From: Cymbidium sinense | Lineage: Eukaryota > Streptophyta > Magnoliopsida > Asparagales > Orchidaceae | NCBI GenBank assembly: GCA_021442155.1 | Contig: CM038222.1 | Location: 108,937,121-109,001,120 of the forward strand | Direction of reading: 5' to 3' | DNA: 64,000 bases | Part shown: one piece after another, positions 36,801 through 47,752 of the stretch | Position numbering within the stretch: position 1 is the first letter of the stretch | Layout: each line of letters begins with the position of its first letter | The notes under the pieces: model-generated | Database searches by the model: none | Seen by the model: the letters and a program-made list of their open reading frames with translations, nothing else | What the model was told of the DNA's origin: nothing | Translations under genes and position numbers: made by a program

Positions 36801-39800
36801 TTATTTTGAGTTTGATTTGAATTTAGGAAATGTGAAAATGTTTGCTGGTCCTAACCCATCTCCCACATGTGTATGTTATTTTAGTTTAATTTTAGAACCA
36901 TTAGATTGATTTTATATTTTGTTTAGGTTAAGGTGTACATTAAGTCCATTAATTACCTCTTACCTACACCACTTTAACATTATTAACCAAAGAATTATGA
37001 GCCAATGTATGACATAAAACTATAAAGAATTTAAATCTACAATGCACCTAAGAAAGAAAGGGGCCTAATGCATTTAACTCATAATTAATGATTAATTAAA
37101 TTAAAGGGTTTAATTTAAGTACTTTCATAACCCTTCCCACACATATGGATTAGGTATGATTTCCTTAAGCTACTTAGGTTATTGAACACCTAAGTATCTA
37201 CCCAAGAAGGAAATGATTTAAATTTAGATTGATTTGATTTTAAAATTTTGATTAATTAAGCCATTTAATTAAGTGATTAAACTATTTAATTAATTTTTAC
37301 TTTAATTAGATTTTTATCCAAATGAAATGAACTTAGGGGAAATGATTTAAAAGAGGACTCATAATCTCATTCCCTAAGTCTATTCACAGTTCTAAGGTAA
37401 TTAGTAAACTTAATTAATGAATTTATCACTATTTAATAGGCTAATTAATCATTTAATTAATTAAGAGAGTAATTAAGAGTGAATCAAGAAATTATCCTAA
37501 TTAAATCATTAATAAATTCCAAGAAAATTAGGGGATGCAGAAGTCATCCCACTAAACATACATAAGAAGTTTGGAATGAATCAATGGAATAATTAGGGAG
37601 TAATTAACATAATTAAATTCCTAATAAAACTTAAATTACATTAAATTTATTGTTCAAACTCAATTGAATTTATATTTATATTATTCCCCTTTAAAATATC
37701 TTCAAAATTCATTTGAGTTTGTATTTTTCTGATATTTCTACATTTAGTTATGTAATTTTAAAGATTCTCTAATTAAAATTTAATTATATCCCTAATTATA
37801 TAGTTAATCGCATCGGTGCTACATGGACCGCTGATGCAGCATGTGCTTTCTATGTGGCATGATGAGATTTGCTATTAAGTAGTCAAATCAAGTGTAGCGT
37901 CAGCCAGCGATGCTATGCGATTTCTCCTTGGACCGTCCGATCAAAGATCGGACGGTTTGGATTAAACTCATGGATTACAAGGGATTAAAATGCAGATCTA
38001 ACATGGATTAATTAGGATTGTCCATCCAAAACATGCGGGATTGATGGTCCATGATTCATCCCTGAGCTCGCTTATGGGAGAAGGGCAACCGTTCATCCCT
38101 TAGGGCTTGATCCAAGCTCAATTGAGCTCGGATTGAGCTAAAAATTGAACCAATGCCATCATCATGCAAGGAGATGAAGATATAATGCTGGAAAACACTT
38201 AGGGTGAAACTTTCCTTCACAAAGGACCAAAAAAAATTCAATGCAAGATCGATTTTAAATAGTACCTCGCCAGAGGCTATCACCAGCGCTCCTAACCGTT
38301 GAGGTAGCTTCGTCAAATGGAGACAAAGCCCTGTTGAAGATTTGAGGGGTTAGAGTTGGGTAGATCTTCTTATTGACCAAAGTCCTCTTCAAATGCTTGT
38401 GGCCTTGGTTTAGACCCCTCTTCCCGTAGCTTGAACACTTGGAAGAAGAGTTGGGTGGGCTCGATTGGGTCCCCTAAAGGTGCTTGAAGGAGGAATTGAG
38501 CTGAAATTGAGTGATGGATGAGTTGGAAAAACCCTTGAGCTTCCCTATTTTTAGCTTAAGAAAATCGAGAATGGAGAAATCAAAGTAGCTTGACAGACCT
38601 TGGGGGAGCTTAGAATTGCTTCCTCTAAGTTTCTATGCTTTAATTGAATGTGAGTCTATGCCAATGAAATGAAATTAGGGGGAGTATATCTCCCCCTAGA
38701 AGGATCAGACGGCCACGAGTGTAGATGTTGTTTTAATCAAATTGATCACCTTGAGTGTGTTGTTTTGGCCGTTTGAGGTGGCACATGGTTCAGTTTTGGC
38801 AGAAGAAGGTAGTGGAGAAGTTTCCATGTTCCAAAGAGAGTGTGGGAGGTGATCCCATGTTCTTATTTTGAGTGGGGTGATCAATTTTGGGTTAAGCTCA
38901 CCCAAACCCATTAGGTCATGTGCACCACACTCACTGGTGTCCACTTGGTCCACGAAGAGGGTGCCAAGTGGCCATGAAAAGGATATGATCAAATTCCATG
39001 TGGAATTGGCCATAGGTTACCCCTTGACCTTAGGATAAAATGGTCATTTGCCTTTGATTTTACTTTAGGCAGATTTAGAATTGTTTGAAATTAGGTTGGT
39101 CCAAATTTCAATAAATTTGGAGTTGATTTGATGTCATTTAGCTCATGTTGACCCATTTAGGTCAAAATGGGTCAACTTGGGTCAAGTTGATCAATTGGTC
39201 AAATTGGATCAAACCAAGGGTTGGGTCACGTTCATATGAGCATTTGAAATGTGTTGGTATCATTGGTTTGGTTCAATTTGGTTTATATTTGGTTTTGGTT
39301 CATTTGATTTCATTTAGGTTAAATGGGTCAAGTTGACCAATTTGACCCATTTGACCTAATTGGGTTAGGTCATGGGTTGGTTTAGGTTTGGTTGGTCATT
39401 TGAAATATTTGCATACTTTGGTTTCAATCAATTTTGGTTTGATTTGATTTTGGCTCAATTTGACATTTCAGGTCAAGTTGGGTTCATGGTCAATTGGGCT
39501 AGGTTGGGTCTAGTTGGCTAATTGATGTTTTGGTCAAGTTCAACAAGTGGTTTAGAATGAATTTGACCCATTAGTTGCAATCAATATGGCTTAGATCAAG
39601 ATTAGACACATTTTGACGTTTTAGGTCAAGTTGGGTCAACTTGGGTCAAGTGGCCAATTAGGCTAGGTTATGCTCAAATGATGACTTGGTCAAGTTCAAA
39701 CATTGTTCATGAATTTGTTTTGATTAATGATTTCAATCAATTTGGCCTATGGTGGAATTTAGCTAGTTTTGGTTTCATTTTGGCTAAGTGTTGACTTGGT

Positions 39801-41083
39801 CAACCCTTAAGTTTGACTTGGTTTGCCCAAATTGAGTGATTGATCTTATGATGATTGTTGCTCACAATGTGAGGCTTGGGTGAGCTTATTTCAATCTAAT
39901 TTGGGTAGGATTAGAATTTGGCTCAAAAGGGTACTTTAGGTCACTTTGGGTCAAGTGAGCCTAAGTGGATCAATTGACTTGATCAAGGCTTGAATCAAGT
40001 TTTATTGAACTCACATATGGACTTATGATTGAAATATAAATTCATTTGCAAGTGATTTGGAGTCAAATGGGTTTTGATTAATTTGCTAATTTCAAGTTCA
40101 AAGGGTGAACATGAGTTTGACTTAGGCTTGCTTTTTTAATTTAGTTTTGATTTGATGATTGAAGTTTATGTTTATATTTGGTTTCATGATTGAAGGATTG
40201 ATTGAATCATGAAGAAAAATCAAGGATTTGGCTTGATTTTATTTTGATTTGGCTAAGTTCAAGAATTTGACTTGAAAGGCTTAGGTTGGATTTTGGTTGA
40301 ATTTGGGTTTGAGTTTTGAATTTGGTTTTGAGCATTTGAATTTATATTTCTTTATATTTGTGAATATAAATGAGAATATAAATGGGTTATGAGAAAATTT
40401 CTTGAATTTGAATTGATTTGATTTGATTCGAGCTAAGTCCATAAGATGGAATCAAAGGAACTTAGGAAGGATTTTTGAACCTGAAATTGAGTTTCGGATT
40501 TAGTTTTAGTTATTTGAATTTATATTTCATTTATATTTTTAAATATAAATGAGAATATAAATGAGTTATGAGAAAATTTCTTGAATTTGAGTTGAGCTAA
40601 GTCTATAAGATGGAATCAAAGTGACTTAGGAAAGATTTTAGAATTTGGAATTGAGTTTCAGATTTAGTTTGGAATTGAAGTTGATTTGAATTTAAGTTTG
40701 ATTTGAATTTGGAGTTTGACTTAAAAGAAGAAAGTGAGGATTTAGTTTAAGTTATAGAGTAGGCAAATTTTCCTAGCACCACTAAGGCATAACCTATTCA
40801 TATGGCTAACTCTTTTAAGTCTCTAGGATTAGGTTAAGTGTTCACCTAATCACTAGATGTGTCTTAAGACTAAGGAACTCTTAGTGTCTAAGAGGGGTCC
40901 TATGTCTACGATGGAGGGGTTGAGAGCTCATTCTAAAAATGAGGTCAATAAAGGGCGCCCAATAGGTGTGGTATGATTGACAAGGCATACCGCAAGTATT
41001 GGTGTTAACCGAGATGATCAACAACACCGAATGATCACAAGCACTAAGAGAAACGATCTACTCCCAACCTAAGGTGTAGAAGG
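33871..41083 (-). repeat. Giant LTR of the Tat-like element, right copy (5' LTR)
   Basis: This is an uninterrupted 7213-bp copy of the long terminal repeat, beginning TGATGAATTATTTTCTCATC and aligned throughout with 5728-11275 plus 17868-20033. It lacks the 537-bp segment found at 7771-8307 in the left copy; its joint is at about 35902. It includes an AT-rich middle, a GC-richer patch with CATCGGTGCTACATGG (37810-37930), and the GGGTCAA-rich stretch (39140-39990). Its outer end at 41083 is followed by a 39-bp tandem repeat rather than the sequence following the left copy, so it is truncated or rearranged. The frame 36019-36273 mirrors 8419-8706 only because the LTRs are copies. Confidence 0.9.
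39140..39990. repeat. Degenerate GGGTCAA-type short repeats in the right giant LTR
   Basis: This is the counterpart of 18120-18980. It has the same irregular TTGGGTCAA words, with one AACTTGGGTC unit fewer near 39625-39650, so the number of short units has changed since insertion. Confidence 0.85.
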
Positions 41084-41150
41084 TTGAGAGCTCATTCTAA
41101 AAATATTACTCCCAACCCAAGGTTGAGAGTTCATTCTAAAAATATTACTC
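41084..41150. repeat. 39-bp tandem repeat at the outer edge of the right LTR
   Basis: TTGAGAGCTCATTCTAAAAA begins at 41084 and again, with one change, at 41123. The same words occur inside the LTR at about 40919. The second copy runs into unrelated AT-rich sequence. This looks like a local rearrangement that replaced the original LTR end and target duplication. Confidence 0.85.
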
Positions 41151-41445
41151 ATTTTTTTCTCAACTATAAATTTAGCATGGTAATTTGGATAACACATTTA
41201 ATGTTTTCAAATCTAGTAGTGGTTTCACTTCTCCAATGGAATGTTTACTGAATTAGAATCCTCCTCAGCATTGAAACTTAATCCCCCACAATAAAATAAT
41301 CATTCAATCGATATCCTTTTATTTTATTTGTATGGCTTATAATAGCAACTAACATGATGGTAAACTTACTTAGCCCTTTGAGGTCATAAATTAGATTAGA
41401 GATTACCTTTAAAAAGCACATTGGTTTGGCAGCCTCAAGATAACC

Positions 41446-41863
41446 ATGTGTAAATGTATGGCAGCTAAATTAAAATGGTTGGGTCTTTCTTCTTACTTCC
41501 CTTTAGACCTATTTAGCAACTGGTTAGCTAGTACAAACCAAATAATTTTTTTTATCAAAGTTAATATAGATGGGAGTCTTAAATCAAAAGATAACATCTC
41601 TAGTATTGTGAGAATATTTAAGAACTCAGTGGGACATTGTGTTTTATTCTTCTCTATGCCTTATTTTATATTTTCAACTCATTAATGAGAAGTTCAACAT
41701 TCATTGGTATCTAATAAATATTTTTAAATAGATTAAGTTGTTAAGGGGATGCATCACTTTCAAGATTAGCTACATTTGTAGAGAAAGTAATAGACCTACT
41801 GATTATTTGGCCAAGAGGGGTGCTTCTCTCAATTCAATTGTGTTGATCGCACTTTTGGAGTGA
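41446..41863 (+). pseudogene. LINE / RVT_3-type RNase H relic
   Basis: The frame 41446-41685 contains FIKVNIDGSLKSKDNISSIV followed by RIFKNSVGHCVLFF, which looks like the start of an RNase H fold with a catalytic aspartate in NIDGS. After a shift, 41753-41863 reads ITFKISYICRESNRPTDYLA then KRGASLNSIVLIALLE and a stop. This resembles the last RNase H helix with its R-E-x-N-x-x-x-D signature. Such domains end plant L1-type LINEs and also occur in RVT_3-type proteins. The middle is missing or frameshifted. It lies in a short non-LTR gap between two giant LTR copies. Confidence 0.65.
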
Positions 41864-41870
41864 AGATTAA

Positions 41871-44800
41871 CCTTTCTCATCTTAAACTTAAGAACCTTCT
41901 AGACACTTGGATTTCCTTAGTACTAAGACACTTCTAGTGATTAAGGAAACACTAAACTTAGGTTTAAAGACTTAGAGGGAATGACCCTAAGCCTAGGATA
42001 TACCTCAGGATAAATAGGTTCTATCTCAACCAAAACTTGGCATGACTCACTCAAACCATTAGTTTGGCCCAATTTAGTCAAATTAGTCAACTTTAACCCA
42101 ATTAAACCAATTTGACCCTAACCCAGTTGAACCAATTTGACCCATTGAGCCAAACCCAACTAAATCAAGCCCAAACCCAACCAAACTTGGCATGACTCAT
42201 CCTTGGGTCACCATGGGGGTTTGCCCAAGTTGGCCCAACCCATGGTGAACCTGGTTTAGGTCAAACTCAATGAACTTAGCCACCCAAATGGGATAAAATC
42301 TCCATTTGGGTGGATTCTCTACCGCTTTACCCCATGGCAACTACCTTTGGCTCTTCTTGGACAAGATGACCACTGTCCTAACCAAACCTAAAGTTGTTGG
42401 GCTCAGCCTTTGGCAATGAGAGGGTGAGTTCACCCATGGAAACCCATTGGTCCACCTAAACGCTCCATGCTAAACCATTAGACTCCCTCAGCCTCTCACC
42501 CTCATCCACCTCAGCAGTCCCCTGCCACCTCTGGCTACTTACCCCGGCCGAATGCTGCCAAAGGCTGAACCAATCTCAACCATTGGATTAGTTGGGGAGG
42601 AGAGTAGACTCCTCTCCATGGATTCAAACTCAACACACACTTTATCCAGAGCATTCCACATAGTCCCCTATCCTCTCCCAAGCTCTTCGTGCACTCCACC
42701 ACTAGGGAGACCAGCTCCCCATCGAACCCGAGAGCTCTATCCACCCATGTTTTCAAAACCTCCACCAAACCCAAATTAACTCTTCCCACACCTTCACCTC
42801 ACTCCGGCAAACTAAAATGAATCATTTCTCGAGCGATTCGACCACCAGAATGCATCTCAAGACCAACTCCAGTGAGCTTTATGATGGTGTTTGGTCCATA
42901 GAGCAATCAATGGGGAGGTAGGTCATGATCTTCTCAACAGAGCTTCGTCTCTTCAAGATGAAGCTACCTCTATCGGTGGACCACCAGTCAATAGCGGTGA
43001 CGAGATAAAAATCTGGCAACCGTAGTTTCCCCCCTTAGGTGTCGGTCTTTCTTGAAGTGAACTGTGTTTTCATGGGATTTCCACTATAGGATCCCTTTAT
43101 ATTCATTCCCTAATCATTTTGGAGTCTATTTGGTCATTGAATGAGCTCCAATGAGCTTAAATCAAGCAGTAGAAGGCGAATGGTGTCCATCTTTTGATGC
43201 TCATGGGATGATGAATCACTAGTCATCCGTTCTTCATGATTAAAAGGGACGATCGTAATTAATCATGTTAGAAATTTTAATTTAATCATTTTTAAATCAC
43301 AAGATTAATCTCAACCGTCTGATCCAAGATCGGATGGCTGAGATGAAATTGCATCCATCATCGTTGAGTCAATTGCCACATTGGATGATTTAAATAACTA
43401 ATACCATGGTGCCACGTGGAAAGCATTACTGCGTCAGTGTCCTCGTGGCACCGATAGTTTAAAGGGTTAATTAAGCCTTAAAAATTTAATTAAATGGTCA
43501 TAACTTCAAAAAAACATTACTAATTATAGAAAAACTTAAAAAATATAAATAAACTCATTTTGGAAAGGCTTGACAAAGGAGAATTTAAGAAAAATAAAAT
43601 TCCTAATTTATGTCCAGTGAATAGTGCTTAATTAAGGTTTAAAGCTTAGGTTAATTATCTTAATTAAGGATTAATTACTTAACCAATTATTTCCAAATTT
43701 GGTGGGGTGCTTCCCTGGGATGTCCTTTACCTCCCATAACTTTCTTGGAATTATTTGTCATTTAATCTAAAGAAATTGGAATTTCAATCCTAATTACCTT
43801 CATTAATTAATTTAATAATTATTAAAATTGATAAATAGTGAAAATTAAATAATAAATGATAATTAATCATTATAAATAGTGAGAATAGTGAGGAGAAATA
43901 ATTAGGACCTTTTTCTTAATTATATTTCTAAATGTATTTCCTTAGGAGGGTTAATTAATATATGTAATAATTAGGGATTAATTAGGAAGATTAGTGATAA
44001 AGTAGAAATCAAACAAAATCAATGATTGATTCAAATAATTTAAACATAATCCATTAATTTCCCTTTATGTGATTAATAACATAAAGTTATTAATAAAATT
44101 ATGGTTAACCCATTGGTATGGGAAAATTATAAGAGTACCTAACTTAGATTCTTTCATTCTTTAATATAGTTAACTCTTAAACATGAGTCTAATTGCATTA
44201 GATTCCTTTAGGTGCATTTCAAATTTTATTTTCCCAAGACCATGTCATTGAAGGCTCATGGCCAAGTAGTTAACTAGATTATAGAAGTTTAGGGAAGGGT
44301 TATTAAATTGATATGTTTAACAACTTGAACCTAATTAATCCATAAAATCTATTTAATTGCCCTCTTTAAATATGTTAAATCACTAACATGGGGTGGGGTA
44401 AGTGTTAAGTATCATCTCTCTTCCTTAAGTTTCAATAATCCAAATACCAAAATAAAACCTAATAAGAACTTTGGTTGGTCTTAAGGAATATTTATTTGGC
44501 TTGATTGTCCTTAGGACTTAATGTAGTTGAATATGTTATGTGGCAATATTTAATTACTTATTTTTAATCAACATAAATATGCATGCCTTTTGTGTCATAT
44601 GTTCATATTTTCAAAAAAGAAGAAGAAAGAAGAGAATCAAAAGAACATGATTACATCTAAGTTGCATGTGTTGGACAAATATTACTATATAGTGTAGCTA
44701 TTATCACTAATAATTCTAAATTATTTTAAAAACTATAAGCTAATGATGAAAATTTTAAGTTAATGTTGGTTATAAATATTCAATAAAGTTTACATTTAAA

Positions 44801-47752
44801 TTATAATTTCAAAATAGTAAAGAATTTGTTTTATCTTTATGTTTTATGTACATATTTACATACATTTGAATTTGTAAGTATATAGTCTGGGCATTCCGGG
44901 AACACGAGGCTTTAAGTAGTCCTAAGGAGGTCTTAGATAACCTCACTTCCCTGATTTAATAATGACACGTACTTTCTTAATTTCATTTATATGTATTCAT
45001 GTGCTAGAACTTGAGATGAAACTTTGCTCTTCATGTCACTAAGTTTTGCATGCATAAAAATATTTTCTATTATACAATCCTTGCATGATTTTCATCCCTA
45101 ATCTTGTGTATATGTTTACATGTATTTAATTTTGCAAGTATATAGTCTAGACATCCCAAGAGCATGAGGCTTTAAGTAGCCTCAAGGAGGTCTTAGATAA
45201 TCTCACTTTCCTAGTTTAATAATGGCATGTACTTACCTAAATCTCTAATATATGTCTACATATTCTTAACTAAAAAAATATAATCTTTCTTTTCAATCAA
45301 AATACATGTATTAATGATCATTCAAGTGTGTAAAAATGCAAATATGTATTTTATGTATAAATATGTGTATTAAATCAAATATCATGAGTAATAAAAATAA
45401 AGAAATGTGTATGCTATGATGGAAAGAAGTGGTGGAATGCTATCCATGTAATAATGATTCAATTTTATTAATCTTGAGATGTCTTTCATGTTTGAATAAG
45501 ACCCCTTAAGACTAACCCAAACTTGGGTTCAATAAAAAAATATTTAATAAATAGTTCACTAAAGAAACCAAAGTCATAATAATGTACCCTTGAAAAATAA
45601 CTTAAGATAGGGATGAAGCAGGTTGAACCCCCTTTCCTCTCTTCATAATAATTAGATATTAAGTAGGCATAAAAAAAAGTAAATTAAAATTAATCAATTC
45701 ATTCAAATGAAGGGGGTGTGTTATGTTCTATTTTATGATGTAATATTTTAGACTAGATATTAGGATTATTTGTGTGTAGACTAGATGGTAGGTCGCTAAT
45801 AGCCTAATGATATTTTCTACATGAGATTATGCTAAATGGGTCGTTGTAATAATATGTAACTATAAATGTTCTTGCTTGCAGGTGTCGCGTATGCCCCTAA
45901 GTATAATCCAGTTATGATAGGTGGGCTTGGTTACCAAAGTGTAGGGTGCTAAGTCCAAATATATTAAATATAATTGCTTGGCTTGTATGTTTGTTTAACT
46001 AACATCTATTTTACAGGTGTAGTTAGATTTTATTTTTCATAAATATGTAACTTTGTTGCAATAGGATTATGATTAGTGCTATGGGGTTTAGGATGAATAG
46101 TGACCAGAAAAGCAAAGACGTAGGAGGCCCTGTGAAGCTTGGAGTAAACTAATCCAAGGAAAAGAGAGAAGAACAAAGATTGAAGACCCCCATAGCATTC
46201 ATTTCATTTGTAAAATTTAATTGTAATTTGGGATGTATAAGAGTAGAGCTCGGATGCCTAACTATTTTTTCTTTTTTTCGGGGTGTATTACAGTATCTGG
46301 CTGCATCAGTCTTTTATTCTTTTATGAGAATCTAAATATTTGATTGTTATATTTAGATTGAGCAATAGAAATGCATGCTTTTCATAGTTTTCTTAAAGTG
46401 TGATGATTTGATGTGTGGCCTGGATGCGGTAAGCTCTTTAGAATAAAATTAAATTTTCTATCCTCACTAAAAATTTATAACTAAATTTTAATACAACTCA
46501 TAACCTTATTTTAAAGCCTAGGTTCTTAATCAAGATAAATAAAAGATTTAGAAACCCCTCAACTGAATATTGTATATTATCACACCATGCATTTCATATT
46601 GTATCACTCTTATTAGGGAGGATCTCTTGCATGATAGAGGATATGCTTGACCTTTGAGGGTGATCCTTTGTAGTAGAGAACACCTCTTCTAATTGATTTA
46701 GCCCATGACTTAATTTCATCATGCATATAGGCATTATTGTCCCAAGCCCTTCGTCAAAAATGAATGTGTCAAAAATGGTTCATAAAGTTATAAATGTTTG
46801 CATTAACCTAGGTCATATTTTTCATGCCAATCATATTCTAGTCTCTTAAGGAATGAGTTTAGGATTCTAGCTTCTTTCCTAATTAAATAACATCCAAGCT
46901 ATCTTGCATATACATAAGATCAGCCTACATATTTTTTTTAAAGCGTAGGAGGTGTTAGTTGGCAGCCACTCTAGGCAGTTGTAAGTTTAGAAGAGTCGGG
47001 GTGTATTCACTCTTTCTTGTGGAGGTGAGCTATCATATCCCATTATTTTCGATTAGACTTAGGTCGTGCTTCTAGCTTGTGCTAAGGCATTTTAGATTTA
47101 GGTTCTGAGGCTACTTATTTCCTTTGGGCTATGAGCATAATCCTCACCTCTTAGGCATTTCTATAATCTTGTGTTGTTGGACTATAAGCCCTAGCATTTT
47201 AATAAGATTCCAACTTTAAAAAAAAAAAGTAAATTCTCTCCCTCAAATATATAAAGCCTCACTATAGGGTAGATTGAAGTACTCACTAGGCTTCCCTGTA
47301 TCATGGGTATTTCTTACTTATTCTCCTTTGGAATCTGTAAATAAGTCTTTCTATTTGAATTATCCCATTTGATTTTTATAAATGCCTAATCCTTTAATAG
47401 TCTAGCCTTGAAATCTTTGGAGATATTTATTGACTACCTTAATCAATAGTGTTCTTAAGAGATTCCCATTTCCTAAGATGTAATTATCTATAGAAGCATG
47501 CTTCCATAGGGAAACAAAGAACCTGACATAAAATAAACCCTATTTTACTTTTTTATGTAAAGTAGGAAAGATCTTTGGTATATACGTAGACCCATCTACC
47601 TTTGGAGTCCATATTAGGTGATTAGGTCCATTGTAGGGTGATGTTTTCATCTCCCAAAATGATACATCACACCTTAATGCATCACATGATCACTTCAATA
47701 AGTATCCCATAAGATCTGCATGGTATCCCTACAGCTCCAAATTAAAACACCA
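41871..47752 (+). repeat. Third copy of the giant Tat-like LTR, inverted and more diverged
   Basis: Read as reverse complement, this 5.9-kb stretch follows the LTR from about 19890 back to 5728. Matches include GATTAGGTCCATTGTAGGGT (47623), TCCTCACCTCTTAGGCATTT (47141), TTTTATGATGTAATATTTTA (45732), the CGTGGCACCGAT patch (43440-43460) and GACCCA words at 42060-42260. It ends with CACCA at about 47752, matching the TGGTG LTR edge. No primer site follows, and no internal coding region is attached, so it is a solo LTR or a fragment. It retains the 537-bp segment that is missing from the right LTR. Open frames at 42535-42789 and 42552-42779 are on opposite strands of a GC-rich LTR patch and are not genes. 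Confidence 0.85.
44841..45250. repeat. Tandem duplication of about 260 bp in the inverted LTR copy
   Basis: TATAGTCTGGGCATTCCGGG at 44881 recurs as TATAGTCTAGACATCCCAAG at 45141. Both are followed by GAGGCTTTAAGTAG and GGAGGTCTTAGATAA blocks. The other two LTR copies have this block once (about 8550-8600 and 36150-36190), so the duplication is specific to this copy. Confidence 0.85.

Larger units (their letters stand above)
5728..41083 (-). mobile_element. Large Tat/Ogre-type Ty3/gypsy retrotransposon (minus strand)
   Basis: Two long direct repeats (5728-20033 and 33871-41083) enclose, on the minus strand, an upstream ORF, gag, protease, RT, RNase H parts and integrase, in the Ty3/gypsy order. 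Reading right to left: 5' LTR, primer-site candidate, tandem-repeat leader, ORF1, gag, pol, tandem-repeat region, 3' LTR. Features known for the Tat/Ogre lineage that can be seen are an ORF before gag, an additional RNase H-like domain after the first, LTRs of several kb, and tandem repeats between pol and the 3' LTR. The span is about 35.4 kb, or about 28.8 kb after subtracting the nested element at 11276-17867. Target duplications are not identified because the right outer edge is rearranged. The lineage is inferred from layout and motifs, not from a tree. Confidence 0.85.

Noticed and set aside
42535..42789. Overlapping frames on both strands in a GC-rich patch
   Set aside because: The patch is part of the inverted LTR copy. 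Frames on both strands reflect local base composition.
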